Part shown: one piece after another, positions 1 to 6,921 of the stretch
Position numbering within the stretch: the stretch's first letter is position 1
How the letters are laid out: each line of letters opens with the position of its first letter
Assembly: GCA_030544185.1 (NCBI GenBank)
Contig: JAUNRO010000089.1
Coordinates: 1-10,643 of the forward strand
Direction of reading: 5' to 3'
Source of the DNA: Propionibacteriaceae bacterium
GTDB lineage: Bacteria; Actinomycetota; Actinomycetes; Propionibacteriales; Propionibacteriaceae
Length of the DNA stretch: 10,643 bases
Notes under the pieces: model-generated
The model's input: the letters and a program-made list of their open reading frames with translations, nothing else
Databases searched by the model: none
What the model was told of the DNA's origin: nothing
Position numbers and translations under genes: made by a program

Positions 1-7
1 GACCGGA

Positions 8-40
8 GGCGCCGGCTGCCTCGCCGACGCCAACGGCGCC
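8..40 (-). terminator. GC hairpin just after the thioredoxin-like gene
   Basis: Arms GGCGCCG (8-14) and CGGCGCC (34-40) form a perfect 7-bp stem with a 19-nt loop, starting 5 bp beyond the stop codon of the minus-strand thioredoxin-like gene. No T-run follows within the window, so this could be a weak or Rho-assisted terminator. It could also be only part of the next coding region, since the minus frame from TTG at 33 is open to the window edge. Low certainty. Confidence 0.25.
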
Positions 41-44
41 GACT

Positions 45-602
45 CTAGCGATGAATGACCGACGATTCGTGGTGGTCCTGCTCATCCTGAATCTCCTTGC
101 TGATGATCTTGTCGAGTTCCCGGCGCGACCCCACCGTCCACGCCTCGACCAGCTGGCCGGAGCGCGAATAGGAGAGGACAGCAGGGCTTGTGTCAATGCC
201 GATCTCGTCAACGAGACCGGTCTCGTGGTCGAGATAGGTCGTGGGCGAAGCGAGGCGGTATTCCTCGACGAAACGACGCTCAAGATCCGGCTCGCCGGTC
301 ACCAGGATGGCGATTCCTTGAGCAGCCAGCCCGCGCGGATCGAGCGCGGGGGCAATCTTGTGGCAGGACTGGCAGCTGGTGCTGAACACCACCAGGCGGT
401 TCATGCCCGCGGTGCGGAGCTGGTAGGGCTGGTCCGGGTTGTATTTCTGCGTGTCCAGCACGCCCGGCTCGTCATCCAGCTGGAGGTGCTCCCGGAGCTG
501 TTTCACCTGCGAGGCCAGTTCCGCGACCGTGGCGAACAGCACGACCAGGAACAGGGCCAGCAGGACGCAGACAGCCGAAAGGATCACGATGGTCACGGTC
601 AT
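45..602 (-). CDS. Membrane-anchored thioredoxin-like (MauD/TlpA-type) protein
   Basis: Predicted extracytoplasmic thiol-disulfide oxidoreductase of 185 residues. Residues 4-26 form one hydrophobic anchor (VILSAVCVLLALFLVV), followed by a short charged linker. The thioredoxin-like fold starts near residue 65. The active-site motif is C77-Q-S-C80 in a FSTSCQSCHKIAP context, and TSP at 138-140 supplies the likely cis-proline. The ATG at 602 has an AGAAAGG Shine-Dalgarno overlapping the stop of the upstream MauE-like gene, only 15 bp away, so the two are probably co-translated. MauD pairs with MauE in methylamine dehydrogenase maturation, but no mau structural gene is visible here, so the partner substrate is unknown. 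The tail (residues 170-185) is charged and His-rich. The redox class is well supported; the specific pathway is not. Confidence 0.82.
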   Translation of the reverse strand: MTVTIVILSAVCVLLALFLVVLFATVAELASQVKQLREHLQLDDEPGVLDTQKYNPDQPYQLRTAGMNRLVVFSTSCQSCHKIAPALDPRGLAAQGIAILVTGEPDLERRFVEEYRLASPTTYLDHETGLVDEIGIDTSPAVLSYSRSGQLVEAWTVGSRRELDKIISKEIQDEQDHHESSVIHR

Positions 603-617
603 GGCGGAGGGCCTTTC

Positions 618-1184
618 TCAGTTGAACAGCAGGCGTTCGTGGCGAAGCCGGCCGAGGGCGCGGACAGCCGTCCCGGCGGCGCGCCCGAGGGCGACGGCCA
701 CCATGACGAGCAGAGTTGCCGCCTCGACGACCGGGGCACCGGTGGGTCGGGGCGTGGCGATGACCGCCGCGGCGATCAACCACACCGGCAGCAGTGCCAC
801 GTGGGTCCAGCCCAGGTGACGGTCCTTGCCGTCGGTCCGGGCACCGAAGCAGTTGCAGACGATCCGTTCGCGACGCACCAGGGCGATCGCTCCTGCCGCC
901 GCGAAGGCCACCCCGAGCACTGCGACGAGCACCGCAGCGACTCGGGTGAGCCCCGGAGCCAGGCACGCGACGACAGCCGCGATCTCCAGCAGGAGAACGC
1001 CACCAGCGATCAATCGAGCCAGGTTTCGGGAGAACGAGAGCCCCAGCGTTGCCTGAACTGTATCAGTGAATTTGCTGAACGTCGCACCCTTGCTTTGCGC
1101 TGCCCAGAACAGCACGGCGGCAATCGCGCAGCTGACGACCAAGCCGGCAACCGGTGTCACCAAATCGGTCAACACTAGGGACAT
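618..1184 (-). CDS. MauE/DoxX-family redox-associated membrane protein
   Basis: An integral membrane protein of 188 residues with hydrophobic segments at about 8-28, 55-75, 81-104, 125-144 and 151-169. The diagnostic motif is C110-N-C112-F-G, matching the CxCFG signature of MauE-like proteins, which are thought to carry reducing equivalents across the membrane to a MauD-like thioredoxin. Such a thioredoxin lies 15 bp downstream. The ATG at 1184 has a strong AGGAGG (1189-1194) and a sigma70-like promoter about 25 bp upstream. The first 50 codons use CTA, TTG, ACT, ACA and GTT more than the neighbouring genes, which hints at a different origin. VKOR- or DsbD-like proteins do a similar job but lack this motif and size. 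The family call is good; the physiological electron acceptor is unknown. Confidence 0.8.
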   Translation of the reverse strand: MSLVLTDLVTPVAGLVVSCAIAAVLFWAAQSKGATFSKFTDTVQATLGLSFSRNLARLIAGGVLLLEIAAVVACLAPGLTRVAAVLVAVLGVAFAAAGAIALVRRERIVCNCFGARTDGKDRHLGWTHVALLPVWLIAAAVIATPRPTGAPVVEAATLLVMVAVALGRAAGTAVRALGRLRHERLLFN

Positions 1185-1207
1185 AGCACCTCCTCAAGGT
1201 GTCACGC

Positions 1208-1236
1208 ACGCTATGAACAGGGCTTTGCAGCGTCAA
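1208..1236 (-). promoter_or_regulatory. Sigma70-type promoter of the mauE-like/thioredoxin operon
   Basis: On the minus strand TTGACG (1231-1236) is followed after exactly 17 nt by TAGCGT (1208-1213). This places transcription start near 1200 and gives a leader of about 15 nt holding the AGGAGG site. It is the only promoter in the window with a near-consensus -35 box and it lies in a locally AT-richer gap. Confidence 0.65.
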
Positions 1237-1250
1237 GCCGAACGGCATCT

Positions 1251-1293
1251 CTCTTCCCGTTCCGGAGAAAAATCGTTCAGTATCCGGTAAGAG
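1251..1293. repeat. Imperfect inverted repeat upstream of the mauE-like promoter
   Basis: CTCTT (1251-1255) and CCGGA (1262-1266) are mirrored by TCCGG (1283-1287) and AAGAG (1289-1293), with asymmetric internal bulges. The repeat sits 15 bp upstream of the -35 box, inside the 186-bp gap between the XPB operon end and the redox pair. It could be a regulator site or the end of the XPB operon transcript (five T's follow on the minus strand inside the loop). Weak evidence. Confidence 0.2.
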
Positions 1294-1370
1294 TTCTCAG
1301 TTTCAGCTCGGAGAGATTTGCCCGCCCAGGTGCCAAGTTGCAACCGCGAATACTGATTCGAGGACGCGGC

Positions 1371-2063
1371 TCAGGGCGCGGGGATGTCCACCATGACGAG
1401 GGAGTTGATGCCCTCATCGCTGATGACGAAGAACGAACGCCCGGGCGGCATCTCGATCGACACCCACCCGGTCGCCGACTGCCCGGCCTTGAGCTCCTGG
1501 GGCCGGATCGGTTCCTTGCCGGAGCCGATGCCGGACAGGTATTCGTTCTTGTTCACGTCATAGGCCGCGAAAAAGTCCGGTGTGATGAACAGCGACCCCT
1601 CCGCGGCGTCATAACGGACCTCGAGGTTCAGATATTGCCGGCCCTGGCTCGTGGGCAGATCGCCCTCGGTCGACCACTCGTGACGCACGACCATGACCGA
1701 GCCCTTGCCATAGAGGCCTTCGATCTGGACGCGCTGGCCGATCGCGGCCGTCTGCAGGGGCGCGGGCGTACCCTCCCGCGGCGCCAGCGTCGTCAATGGC
1801 TCCGGCCCGGCATTGCTCCGCTCCGCGGGATCGCCGAGCTCCATCCGGACCCAGATGAATCCACCGATCAGCAGCGCCAGGAAGAGCACACCGCCGCCGA
1901 TGAGCATCGGCAGCGGATAGCTGCGCGCGGGCGCGGCGGGCGGTTCCTCCGGCGCGACCAGGTGGTCGCGGGGGTATTCGCGGTCGCCGGGCAGGAACTC
2001 TTTGTCGTTCCCGTCCTCGGCCGCCGCCGGCGCGAAGTCGGGTCGGTCATCGGAGCTGGGCAC
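1371..2063 (-). CDS. Single-pass membrane protein with exported DUF4352-like beta domain
   Basis: A hypothetical protein of 230 residues, last gene of the XPB operon. An acidic, proline-rich cytoplasmic N-terminus (1-49) leads to one transmembrane segment (about 52-72, MLIGGGVLFLALLIGGFIWV). A Pro/Ala linker and a beta-rich outer domain (about 105-230) follow. The QYLNLEVRYDA, LKAGQSATGWVSIEMP and FFVISDEG stretches resemble the immunoglobulin-like DUF4352/MPT63 pattern of an extracellular interaction domain; this is recognition by eye only. I place the start at GTG 2063, because the longer open frame to 2207 overlaps the helicase gene and reads as non-protein-like sequence. The start lies 10 bp after the XPB stop, lacks a Shine-Dalgarno, and sits 7 nt after TAGACT. 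Why a helicase operon ends in such a protein is unclear. Confidence 0.75.
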   Translation of the reverse strand: MPSSDDRPDFAPAAAEDGNDKEFLPGDREYPRDHLVAPEEPPAAPARSYPLPMLIGGGVLFLALLIGGFIWVRMELGDPAERSNAGPEPLTTLAPREGTPAPLQTAAIGQRVQIEGLYGKGSVMVVRHEWSTEGDLPTSQGRQYLNLEVRYDAAEGSLFITPDFFAAYDVNKNEYLSGIGSGKEPIRPQELKAGQSATGWVSIEMPPGRSFFVISDEGINSLVMVDIPAP

Positions 2064-2070
2064 GTCCGCG

Positions 2071-2076
2071 AGTCTA
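2071..2076 (-). promoter_or_regulatory. Internal -10 hexamer overlapping the XPB stop codon
   Basis: TAGACT on the minus strand, where TAG is the XPB stop codon, lies 7 nt before the GTG start of the membrane-protein gene. No Shine-Dalgarno precedes that start. This spacing fits a leaderless transcript starting at or near the GTG. No clear -35 box. Confidence 0.45.
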
Positions 2077-3741
2077 ACCGGGCTGGCGCCCCTCACTGTC
2101 CAGCTCATCGGCGTCGACGATCCGGTAGGCGTAGCCCTGCTCCGCCAGGAATCTCTGCCGGTGCTGGGCGAAGTCCTCATCCACGGTGTCGCGGGCGACC
2201 ACGGCATAGAACCGCGCCGTCAGGCCGTCTTTGGGGCGCAGCAACCGGCCGAGCCGCTGGGCCTCCTCCTGACGGGATCCGAACGCGCCGGAGACCTGGA
2301 TCGCGACCTGGGCGGTCGGCAGGTCCACCGAGAAGTTCGCGACCTTCGAGACCACGAGCAGGTCGAGCGTCCCGTTCCGGAAGTCCGCATAGAGCTGTTC
2401 ACGGCGTTTCGTCGACGTCTCGCCCTTGATCACCGGTGCCCCGAGGGCTTCGGCGATCTCGTCCAGCTGGTCGACATATTGGCCGATGACGAGGCGGGGT
2501 ACGCCGGCATGGCGCCGCGCCAGATCGAGCACCGTCTCGGTTTTCGATGCGGCGGTGGCGGCGAGGCGATAACGCACGTCGGGATCGGCCAGGGCGTACG
2601 CCATCCGCTCATCCGGACTCAGCGTCACCCGCACCTCCACGCAATCCGCGGGAGCGATCCAGCCCTGCGCCTCGATCTCCTTCCACGGGGCATCGAAGCG
2701 CTTCGGACCGATCAGGGAGAACACATCGCCCTCGCGCCCGTCCTCGCGGACCAGGGTCGCGGTCAGCCCGAGCCGGCGACGGGCCTGCAGATCCGCGGTC
2801 ATCCGGAACACCGGGGCGGGCAGCAGGTGGACCTCGTCATAGATCACCAGCCCCCAGTCGCGCGCGTCGAACACCTCCAGGTGCGGATGGATCCCGTTCC
2901 GCTTGGTCGTGATCACCTGATAGGTCGCGATCGTGACGGGCCGGATCTCCTTGCGGGCGCCCGAATATTCGCCGATCTCGTCGGGGGTCAGAGCGGTACG
3001 CCGCAGCAGCTCATCGCGCCACTGCCGCGCCGAGACCGTGTTGGTGACCAGGATCAGCGTCGTCGACTGCGCCCGGGCCATCGCGGCGGCGCCGACCACG
3101 GTCTTGCCCGCCCCGCAGGGCAGGACAACCACGCCGGAGCCGCCGTGCCAGAACGCGTCCGCCGCCTGCTCCTGATAGGCACGCAGCTCCCAGGCCGGTC
3201 GGTTGTCGCGGGGGGTGTGGTCGAGGGTGATCGGGTGCGCCTCGCCGTCGACATAGCCGGCGAGATCCTCGGCGGGCCAGCCGAGCTTGAGCAGGACCTG
3301 CTTGAGGTGACCGCGTTCGGAGGGGTGGACAGCGACGGTCTCGGGATCGATCCGCGCGCCGAGCAGGCCCTTCACCTTCGCCGAGCGCATCACCTCGGTG
3401 AGCACGGGGACATCGGAGCTGGTCAGCACCAGCCCCTGGGTGGGGTGCTTCTCGATCCGCAGCCGGCCATAGCGGGCCATCGTGTCGGTGATGTCGATGA
3501 GCAGCGAGGACGGCACGGGATAGCGCGAATAGGTGATGAGCGTGTCCACGACCTGCTCCGCATCGTGCCCGGCGACACGGGCATTCCACAGCCCCAGCGG
3601 CGTGAGCCGATAGGTGTGGATGTGCTCCGGCGCGCGTTCGAGCTCGGCGAACGGGGCGATCGCGATCCGGCACGCCGCCGCGTCGGGGTGACTCACCTCG
3701 AGCAGCAGCGTCCGGTCGGATTGCACCACCAGCGGACCCAT
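2074..3741 (-). CDS. xpb: XPB-family DNA repair helicase
   Basis: A superfamily 2 ATP-dependent 3'-5' DNA helicase of 555 residues, related to eukaryotic XPB/ERCC3 and its mycobacterial homologue. The N-terminal region (1-180) holds the actinobacterial FAELERAPEHIHTYR block. The first RecA domain carries Walker A CGAGKT (G210-T214), the DEVH box (302-305, as in human XPB), TAT motif III (327-329) and the R332-E333-D334 motif special to XPB. The second domain carries the motif V region (S465-P475) and QRLGRLLR (495-502). All catalytic residues seem intact. The ATG at 3741 gives the MGPLVVQSD N-terminus expected for the family. It has no Shine-Dalgarno but lies 8 nt after TAGACT and 11 bp after the preceding stop. 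The upstream Helicase_C_3 gene is a likely partner. Confidence 0.95.
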   Translation of the reverse strand: MGPLVVQSDRTLLLEVSHPDAAACRIAIAPFAELERAPEHIHTYRLTPLGLWNARVAGHDAEQVVDTLITYSRYPVPSSLLIDITDTMARYGRLRIEKHPTQGLVLTSSDVPVLTEVMRSAKVKGLLGARIDPETVAVHPSERGHLKQVLLKLGWPAEDLAGYVDGEAHPITLDHTPRDNRPAWELRAYQEQAADAFWHGGSGVVVLPCGAGKTVVGAAAMARAQSTTLILVTNTVSARQWRDELLRRTALTPDEIGEYSGARKEIRPVTIATYQVITTKRNGIHPHLEVFDARDWGLVIYDEVHLLPAPVFRMTADLQARRRLGLTATLVREDGREGDVFSLIGPKRFDAPWKEIEAQGWIAPADCVEVRVTLSPDERMAYALADPDVRYRLAATAASKTETVLDLARRHAGVPRLVIGQYVDQLDEIAEALGAPVIKGETSTKRREQLYADFRNGTLDLLVVSKVANFSVDLPTAQVAIQVSGAFGSRQEEAQRLGRLLRPKDGLTARFYAVVARDTVDEDFAQHRQRFLAEQGYAYRIVDADELDSEGRQPG

Positions 3742-3749
3742 GGGCGGGG

Positions 3750-3755
3750 AGTCTA
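3750..3755 (-). promoter_or_regulatory. Internal -10 hexamer overlapping the stop codon before xpb
   Basis: TAGACT on the minus strand begins with the TAG stop of the Helicase_C_3 gene and lies 8 nt before the ATG of xpb, which lacks a Shine-Dalgarno. It may let xpb be transcribed separately as a leaderless mRNA. No convincing -35 box. Confidence 0.45.
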
Positions 3756-5879
3756 GTCCGGCGAGTCCGTCAGCGATCGCGCCGCGGTGACCCGCCCGAG
3801 GGGCAGCGACACCTGCACACCCCCGCCGGCCAGCCGCACCATCCCGTCCGCCAGCTCGACCGGGACCGCGACGCTGCGGGTGCGCGTGCCGTCGGCGGCG
3901 ACGTAGTCCACCTCGACCTGCCGGGATTCCCGTGCGGCGAGGGTGAGGACGGTGAGGGTCTCCTCGGTGAGCTCCGCGGTGCGCCGGGCGGCGCGGCGGG
4001 CGTGGAGGGCGGCGGTGTTGCGGGGGATGTCGGGGGGAGTACGCCGGGTCCGTGCCGGGGCGGGTGGGCGGCGCGGCGCCGGGGTGGCGAGCAATTCCCC
4101 GGCGGCGTTCTCGGCGCCCGGGGTGAGCCCGACGGACCGCAGCAGAGTGACGATTTCGGCGGGGTCGGCGGCGGCGATCAGTGTCTCAGGTCCGACCTGG
4201 CGCAGGCCGAGCTCCTCGGCGCCGGGGTGGGCGAGGACGGTGCTCAGCCGCGCGGGGTCGTCGATGCGGACATAGGAGCGGGCCGCCCCGACCCGGACCG
4301 TGCCGTGCCGGCGGGCGACATCGCCGACGAGGTAGCGCAGCGGCTGGGGCACGCCGGTGCGGGAGTGTGCGGTGAGCCAGTCCTCGAGGTCAGAGCTGTT
4401 CCAGCCGGCGTCGAAGGCGCGGCGCACCGACGACGCCGAGAACCGGAACACCCCGCCCCCGCCGCGGGACTCGACGTCGGCCATCAGCGCCAGCGCGGCG
4501 GCGGTCGGCCGGTCCAGCGGTCCGGTAGCGACCGCGGTCAGGTCGCCCTGGAGGATCAGGTGGTCGACGAGTTCGGGGAACAGCGCCGCGGTCTCGGGCG
4601 CCAGCTCGCCGCTCAGGGCGGTGACCAGGGCCGAGGCCTGGCCGAGCGCGGTGAGCCCGAGCCATTCGGCCTCGGCGAGGACCGCGGCGACGAGGGCGGC
4701 CGGGTCAGTGCTGCGGGCGAGGGCGGGGCGGTGCCACGCCGTCCAGGCGGAGAGCCGGTCGGCATCGATCGCATCGCCCGGGCCCAGCCGGTCGAGGATC
4801 GCGCGCCGGGCCTGCGGTGCCCAGCCCGCGTCCTGGTCCGGGAGCAGGGCCCGGCCACCCTCGGCCCGGGCCGCCGCCGCCCAGCGTGGGGCACCGACCC
4901 AATCCCGCAGCACCTGGGCATATCGCGCGGCCGAACCCGACCCCAGCCACCGGTCGAACGCCTCGGTCGCGACGACGGCCGGACCGGTCGGTGTGACCAG
5001 GCCCGCGGCGTACGCCACCTCGAGCGCGAACGACGCCTTGTCGACCGGCGCATCCACCGCCCGGGCGAGCGCGGTCAGATCCCGGCTGGCGAGTCCACCG
5101 GTGCGCAGCGGCGCGGGCGTCCGCCGGGTCAGCTCGTCGAGCAACCCCTCGAGCTGGTGGACGAACTCAAACGCGGCGCCGACCGCGGCCGAGTCGATGA
5201 TCCGCGCCGCCCGCGGACCAGGTGTGGGTGCCGGCGGCTCGGGGAGCGGTTCGCGGAGGAATCCGCCGCGCAGGTGCAGCGCGACCTCGCGGGGCAGAAT
5301 GACCGTATTCGGGTCGTGCGCACGGAGCAGGCCCCGGGTGAGCAGATGCTCGATCGGGGTGGCCGGCTCGGTCACGATCCGGTCGGCGTTGCGGACCGAG
5401 CCGGTGGGCGGACCCCAGGTGAGCTTGTGGAGTACGCCGAGGGCGGCTTCGGGGAGACCGGTCAGCGCAGCCTCGATCGCGGCGGTGGTCAGGGGCTCCG
5501 GCGACGGGTCCGCCAGCCCGCCCGGAAAGGGGGCGAACGCGTGCTCGAGACAGTGGTCGAGGGTGCCGGCCGAAGGAGTGCGGGGCCACACCAAGGCCAG
5601 CCCGGCCAGTCGCCCCAGTGCGGGACCGGGATCGAAGCCCAGCCAGGCGCCCACCGCCTCGGCGTCCGGGTCGGGCAGCGCGGCAATCGCCTCGGCGGTC
5701 GCGAGTTCGGGGGCGGTGAGCGCATCGAGCGCGCGCCGCACAGAGGCGGGGGCCGTCGCCCGGGCGGCGAGGTCGCTCAGATCGGCGGGCGCGGGGACGC
5801 AGAGATCGGGCCGCTCGCGCAGGAGCGCGGAGAGCGCAGGCTCGTCGAAGCCAGAGAGTGCGTCGGCGAGAACGCGCAT
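3753..5879 (-). CDS. Helicase_C_3 (XPB/Ssl2-like) protein with C-terminal WYL-like domain
   Basis: A protein of 708 residues, very Ala/Leu/Arg-rich, from the actinobacterial family usually encoded next to XPB (Helicase_C_3, PF13625; Rv0862c-like as I recall). The N-terminal two thirds are helical repeats, probably winged-helix modules. About residues 437-585 (DHLILQGDLTAV, RYLVGDVARRHG, SYVRIDDPARL) match the Helicase_C_3 pattern. A basic Pro/Arg linker (600-635) leads to a C-terminal beta-rich WYL-like segment (640-705, VEVDYVAADGTRTRSVAVP). There is no Walker A or DExH box, so it is not an ATPase by itself. The start overlaps the stop of the upstream gene as TGATG, which implies translational coupling. 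A role as DNA-binding or regulatory partner of XPB, perhaps analogous to p52 of TFIIH, is inference. Confidence 0.88.
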   Translation of the reverse strand: MRVLADALSGFDEPALSALLRERPDLCVPAPADLSDLAARATAPASVRRALDALTAPELATAEAIAALPDPDAEAVGAWLGFDPGPALGRLAGLALVWPRTPSAGTLDHCLEHAFAPFPGGLADPSPEPLTTAAIEAALTGLPEAALGVLHKLTWGPPTGSVRNADRIVTEPATPIEHLLTRGLLRAHDPNTVILPREVALHLRGGFLREPLPEPPAPTPGPRAARIIDSAAVGAAFEFVHQLEGLLDELTRRTPAPLRTGGLASRDLTALARAVDAPVDKASFALEVAYAAGLVTPTGPAVVATEAFDRWLGSGSAARYAQVLRDWVGAPRWAAAARAEGGRALLPDQDAGWAPQARRAILDRLGPGDAIDADRLSAWTAWHRPALARSTDPAALVAAVLAEAEWLGLTALGQASALVTALSGELAPETAALFPELVDHLILQGDLTAVATGPLDRPTAAALALMADVESRGGGGVFRFSASSVRRAFDAGWNSSDLEDWLTAHSRTGVPQPLRYLVGDVARRHGTVRVGAARSYVRIDDPARLSTVLAHPGAEELGLRQVGPETLIAAADPAEIVTLLRSVGLTPGAENAAGELLATPAPRRPPAPARTRRTPPDIPRNTAALHARRAARRTAELTEETLTVLTLAARESRQVEVDYVAADGTRTRSVAVPVELADGMVRLAGGGVQVSLPLGRVTAARSLTDSPD

Positions 5880-6751
5880 CAGTCCCAGCCGCTGGCGCGT
5901 CGAGGAGCGGGGTATTCGGGCTGCTCACCCGCGGCGAGAGCCTGCCACACGATCGCGAGCACGCTCGCCAGCACCAGCCAGCACACGACGGTGCTGACGG
6001 CCTGCACCAACTGGAAATAGTCGATGAGCGAGACCGGGGAGAAGACCAGGCCGACCACGATCGTCGTGCCGAGTCCGCCGGCGCCGACCAGGAAGGCGAG
6101 GCGGACCCAGTGCCGCCGATAGGCGATGCGGCTGGAGGTGAAGAAGGCGAGCACGAACATCAGTGGCGACAGCCAGCCGAACAGCGGCACCGCCATCGCG
6201 AGCCCGCCGATGAGGAGCGTGACGAACGTCGGTGTGGTGACGGCGTTGAACACCTCGCCGAAACGCGGTGACGGCTCCTGCTCGGTGGGGGCGGGACCCG
6301 GCGGCAGCCATTCCGCCTGCGGGGCCGGGCCCGGTCCCGCAGCGAGGCCGGGTGGTGGTGGGGAGCCCGCGATGTGGATCGGTGTCCGCGGATCGGAGCC
6401 ACCGGCGGTGGGCGCCAGGCCGCCGACGGGCGGACCGGTCGGTGGCGCCCAGTCGCCGGGCTGCACGTGATAGTGCACGACCGTCCCCCACGCCGAGTCC
6501 GCCTCGGTCATGGCGCTCGCGGCAACGGCATAAGGCTCGTTGGGGTCCCGGTGCGGTCCGGTGTCCGGGTGGTGCTGGGCGAGCGGGGCGATCTGTTCGC
6601 GTTGATCGAAGGCGGGGGCGATGAGGGGAGCGCCGGCGGAGTGGATCTGACGCTCGGGGGCCTTGTCCAGGGGGCGGACGGCCGCTGGCGCGGCGAACAC
6701 GTCGGGGCGCGCAGCCGGCGCGTACTCCGGTCCGTCCTCCCAGGTAGCCAT
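5879..6751 (-). CDS. Membrane protein with long proline-rich cytoplasmic N-terminus
   Basis: A hypothetical protein of 290 residues and first gene of the XPB operon. Residues 1-165 are low-complexity and rich in Pro, Ala and Gly, with no recognisable domain, and are presumably disordered in the cytoplasm. Residues 172-272 form about four hydrophobic helices (about 174-190, 191-207, 216-238 and 248-271) with an SSRIAYRRHW loop that fits the positive-inside rule. This layout is common in actinobacterial DUF4190-like and related small membrane proteins, but I cannot assign a family. The ATG at 6751 has no Shine-Dalgarno; a TAGGAT hexamer lies 7 nt upstream, so the mRNA is probably leaderless. 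Its TGA shares an A with the next ATG. A link to DNA repair rests only on the operon. Confidence 0.75.
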   Translation of the reverse strand: MATWEDGPEYAPAARPDVFAAPAAVRPLDKAPERQIHSAGAPLIAPAFDQREQIAPLAQHHPDTGPHRDPNEPYAVAASAMTEADSAWGTVVHYHVQPGDWAPPTGPPVGGLAPTAGGSDPRTPIHIAGSPPPPGLAAGPGPAPQAEWLPPGPAPTEQEPSPRFGEVFNAVTTPTFVTLLIGGLAMAVPLFGWLSPLMFVLAFFTSSRIAYRRHWVRLAFLVGAGGLGTTIVVGLVFSPVSLIDYFQLVQAVSTVVCWLVLASVLAIVWQALAAGEQPEYPAPRRASGWD

Positions 6752-6758
6752 GGGCGCA

Positions 6759-6764
6759 ATCCTA
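6759..6764 (-). promoter_or_regulatory. Leaderless-type promoter of the XPB operon
   Basis: TAGGAT on the minus strand, a strong actinobacterial -10 sequence, is separated by 7 nt (TGCGCCC) from the ATG at 6751. Transcription would start at or next to the A of the start codon. No -35 consensus is visible at the expected distance. Confidence 0.6.
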
Positions 6765-6854
6765 GACGTGACGCGGCAGCGTGCGCCGGTGCGGTGAGTC
6801 GTCCTGGTTGGCGTGCGTGGGTCAAACCCCGGCGCGCAGGGCAGGGACCCCGGC

Positions 6855-6860
6855 TAGACT
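6855..6860 (+). promoter_or_regulatory. -10 element of the cold-shock protein gene
   Basis: TAGACT lies 61 nt before the GTG start of the csp gene. Transcription start near 6867 would give a leader of about 55 nt that contains the hairpin 6869-6890 and a Shine-Dalgarno. No clear -35 box. The divergent XPB-operon promoter is about 90 bp away. Confidence 0.5.
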
Positions 6861-6868
6861 GGGCGCTG

Positions 6869-6890
6869 GCCCCGGCACTTGGTCCGGGGC
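6869..6890 (+). promoter_or_regulatory. GC-rich hairpin in the csp 5' leader
   Basis: GCCCCGG (6869-6875) pairs perfectly with CCGGGGC (6884-6890) around an 8-nt loop (CACTTGGT), extendable by a G-U pair. It lies at the very start of the predicted csp transcript, about 20 nt ahead of the Shine-Dalgarno. No U-run follows, so a terminator is unlikely. A stabilising or regulatory leader element is the more natural reading. Confidence 0.5.
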
Positions 6891-6921
6891 TCTGCGTTCT
6901 GGTTTCACAAGTGAGGTTGAA

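Noticed and set aside
1..33. Partial minus-strand gene starting at TTG 33
   Set aside because: Only 11 codons are visible, a rare start codon, and the same bases form a GC hairpin; kept as a hint in the findings, not as a feature.
51..1178. 375-codon open frame on the plus strand opposite the redox pair
   Set aside because: Antisense to two genes with signature motifs; no start signal or domain.
1235..1263. ECF/SigR-type redox-stress promoter (GGAAC ... GTT) for the mauE-like gene
   Set aside because: The spacing between the two elements is 15 nt rather than the required 18-19, and the TTGACG-N17-TAGCGT promoter explains the gene better.
1347..1360. CGAAT-ACTG-ATTCG hairpin after the last XPB operon gene as an intrinsic terminator
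   Set aside because: The stem is only 5 bp and no T-run follows on the minus strand; not enough for a terminator call.
2064..2207. N-terminal extension of the last operon gene to ATG 2207
   Set aside because: It would overlap the 3' end of xpb by 134 bp and adds Ser/Arg/Trp-rich sequence unlike the rest. GTG 2063, just after the xpb stop, is preferred.
2002..3756. 584-codon open frame on the plus strand opposite xpb
   Set aside because: It mirrors the codon phase of a clearly functional helicase and shows no family features of its own.
4002..6020. 672-codon open frame on the plus strand opposite the Helicase_C_3 gene
   Set aside because: Composition is Gly/Arg/Gln-rich with no domain or hydrophobic pattern, and it is fully antisense to a recognised gene. 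This is the usual shadow frame of GC-rich coding DNA.
6781..6921. 47-residue extension of the cold-shock protein
   Set aside because: The cold-shock domain starts at residue 2 from GTG 6922, which has a Shine-Dalgarno; the extension lies across the promoter and leader hairpin.
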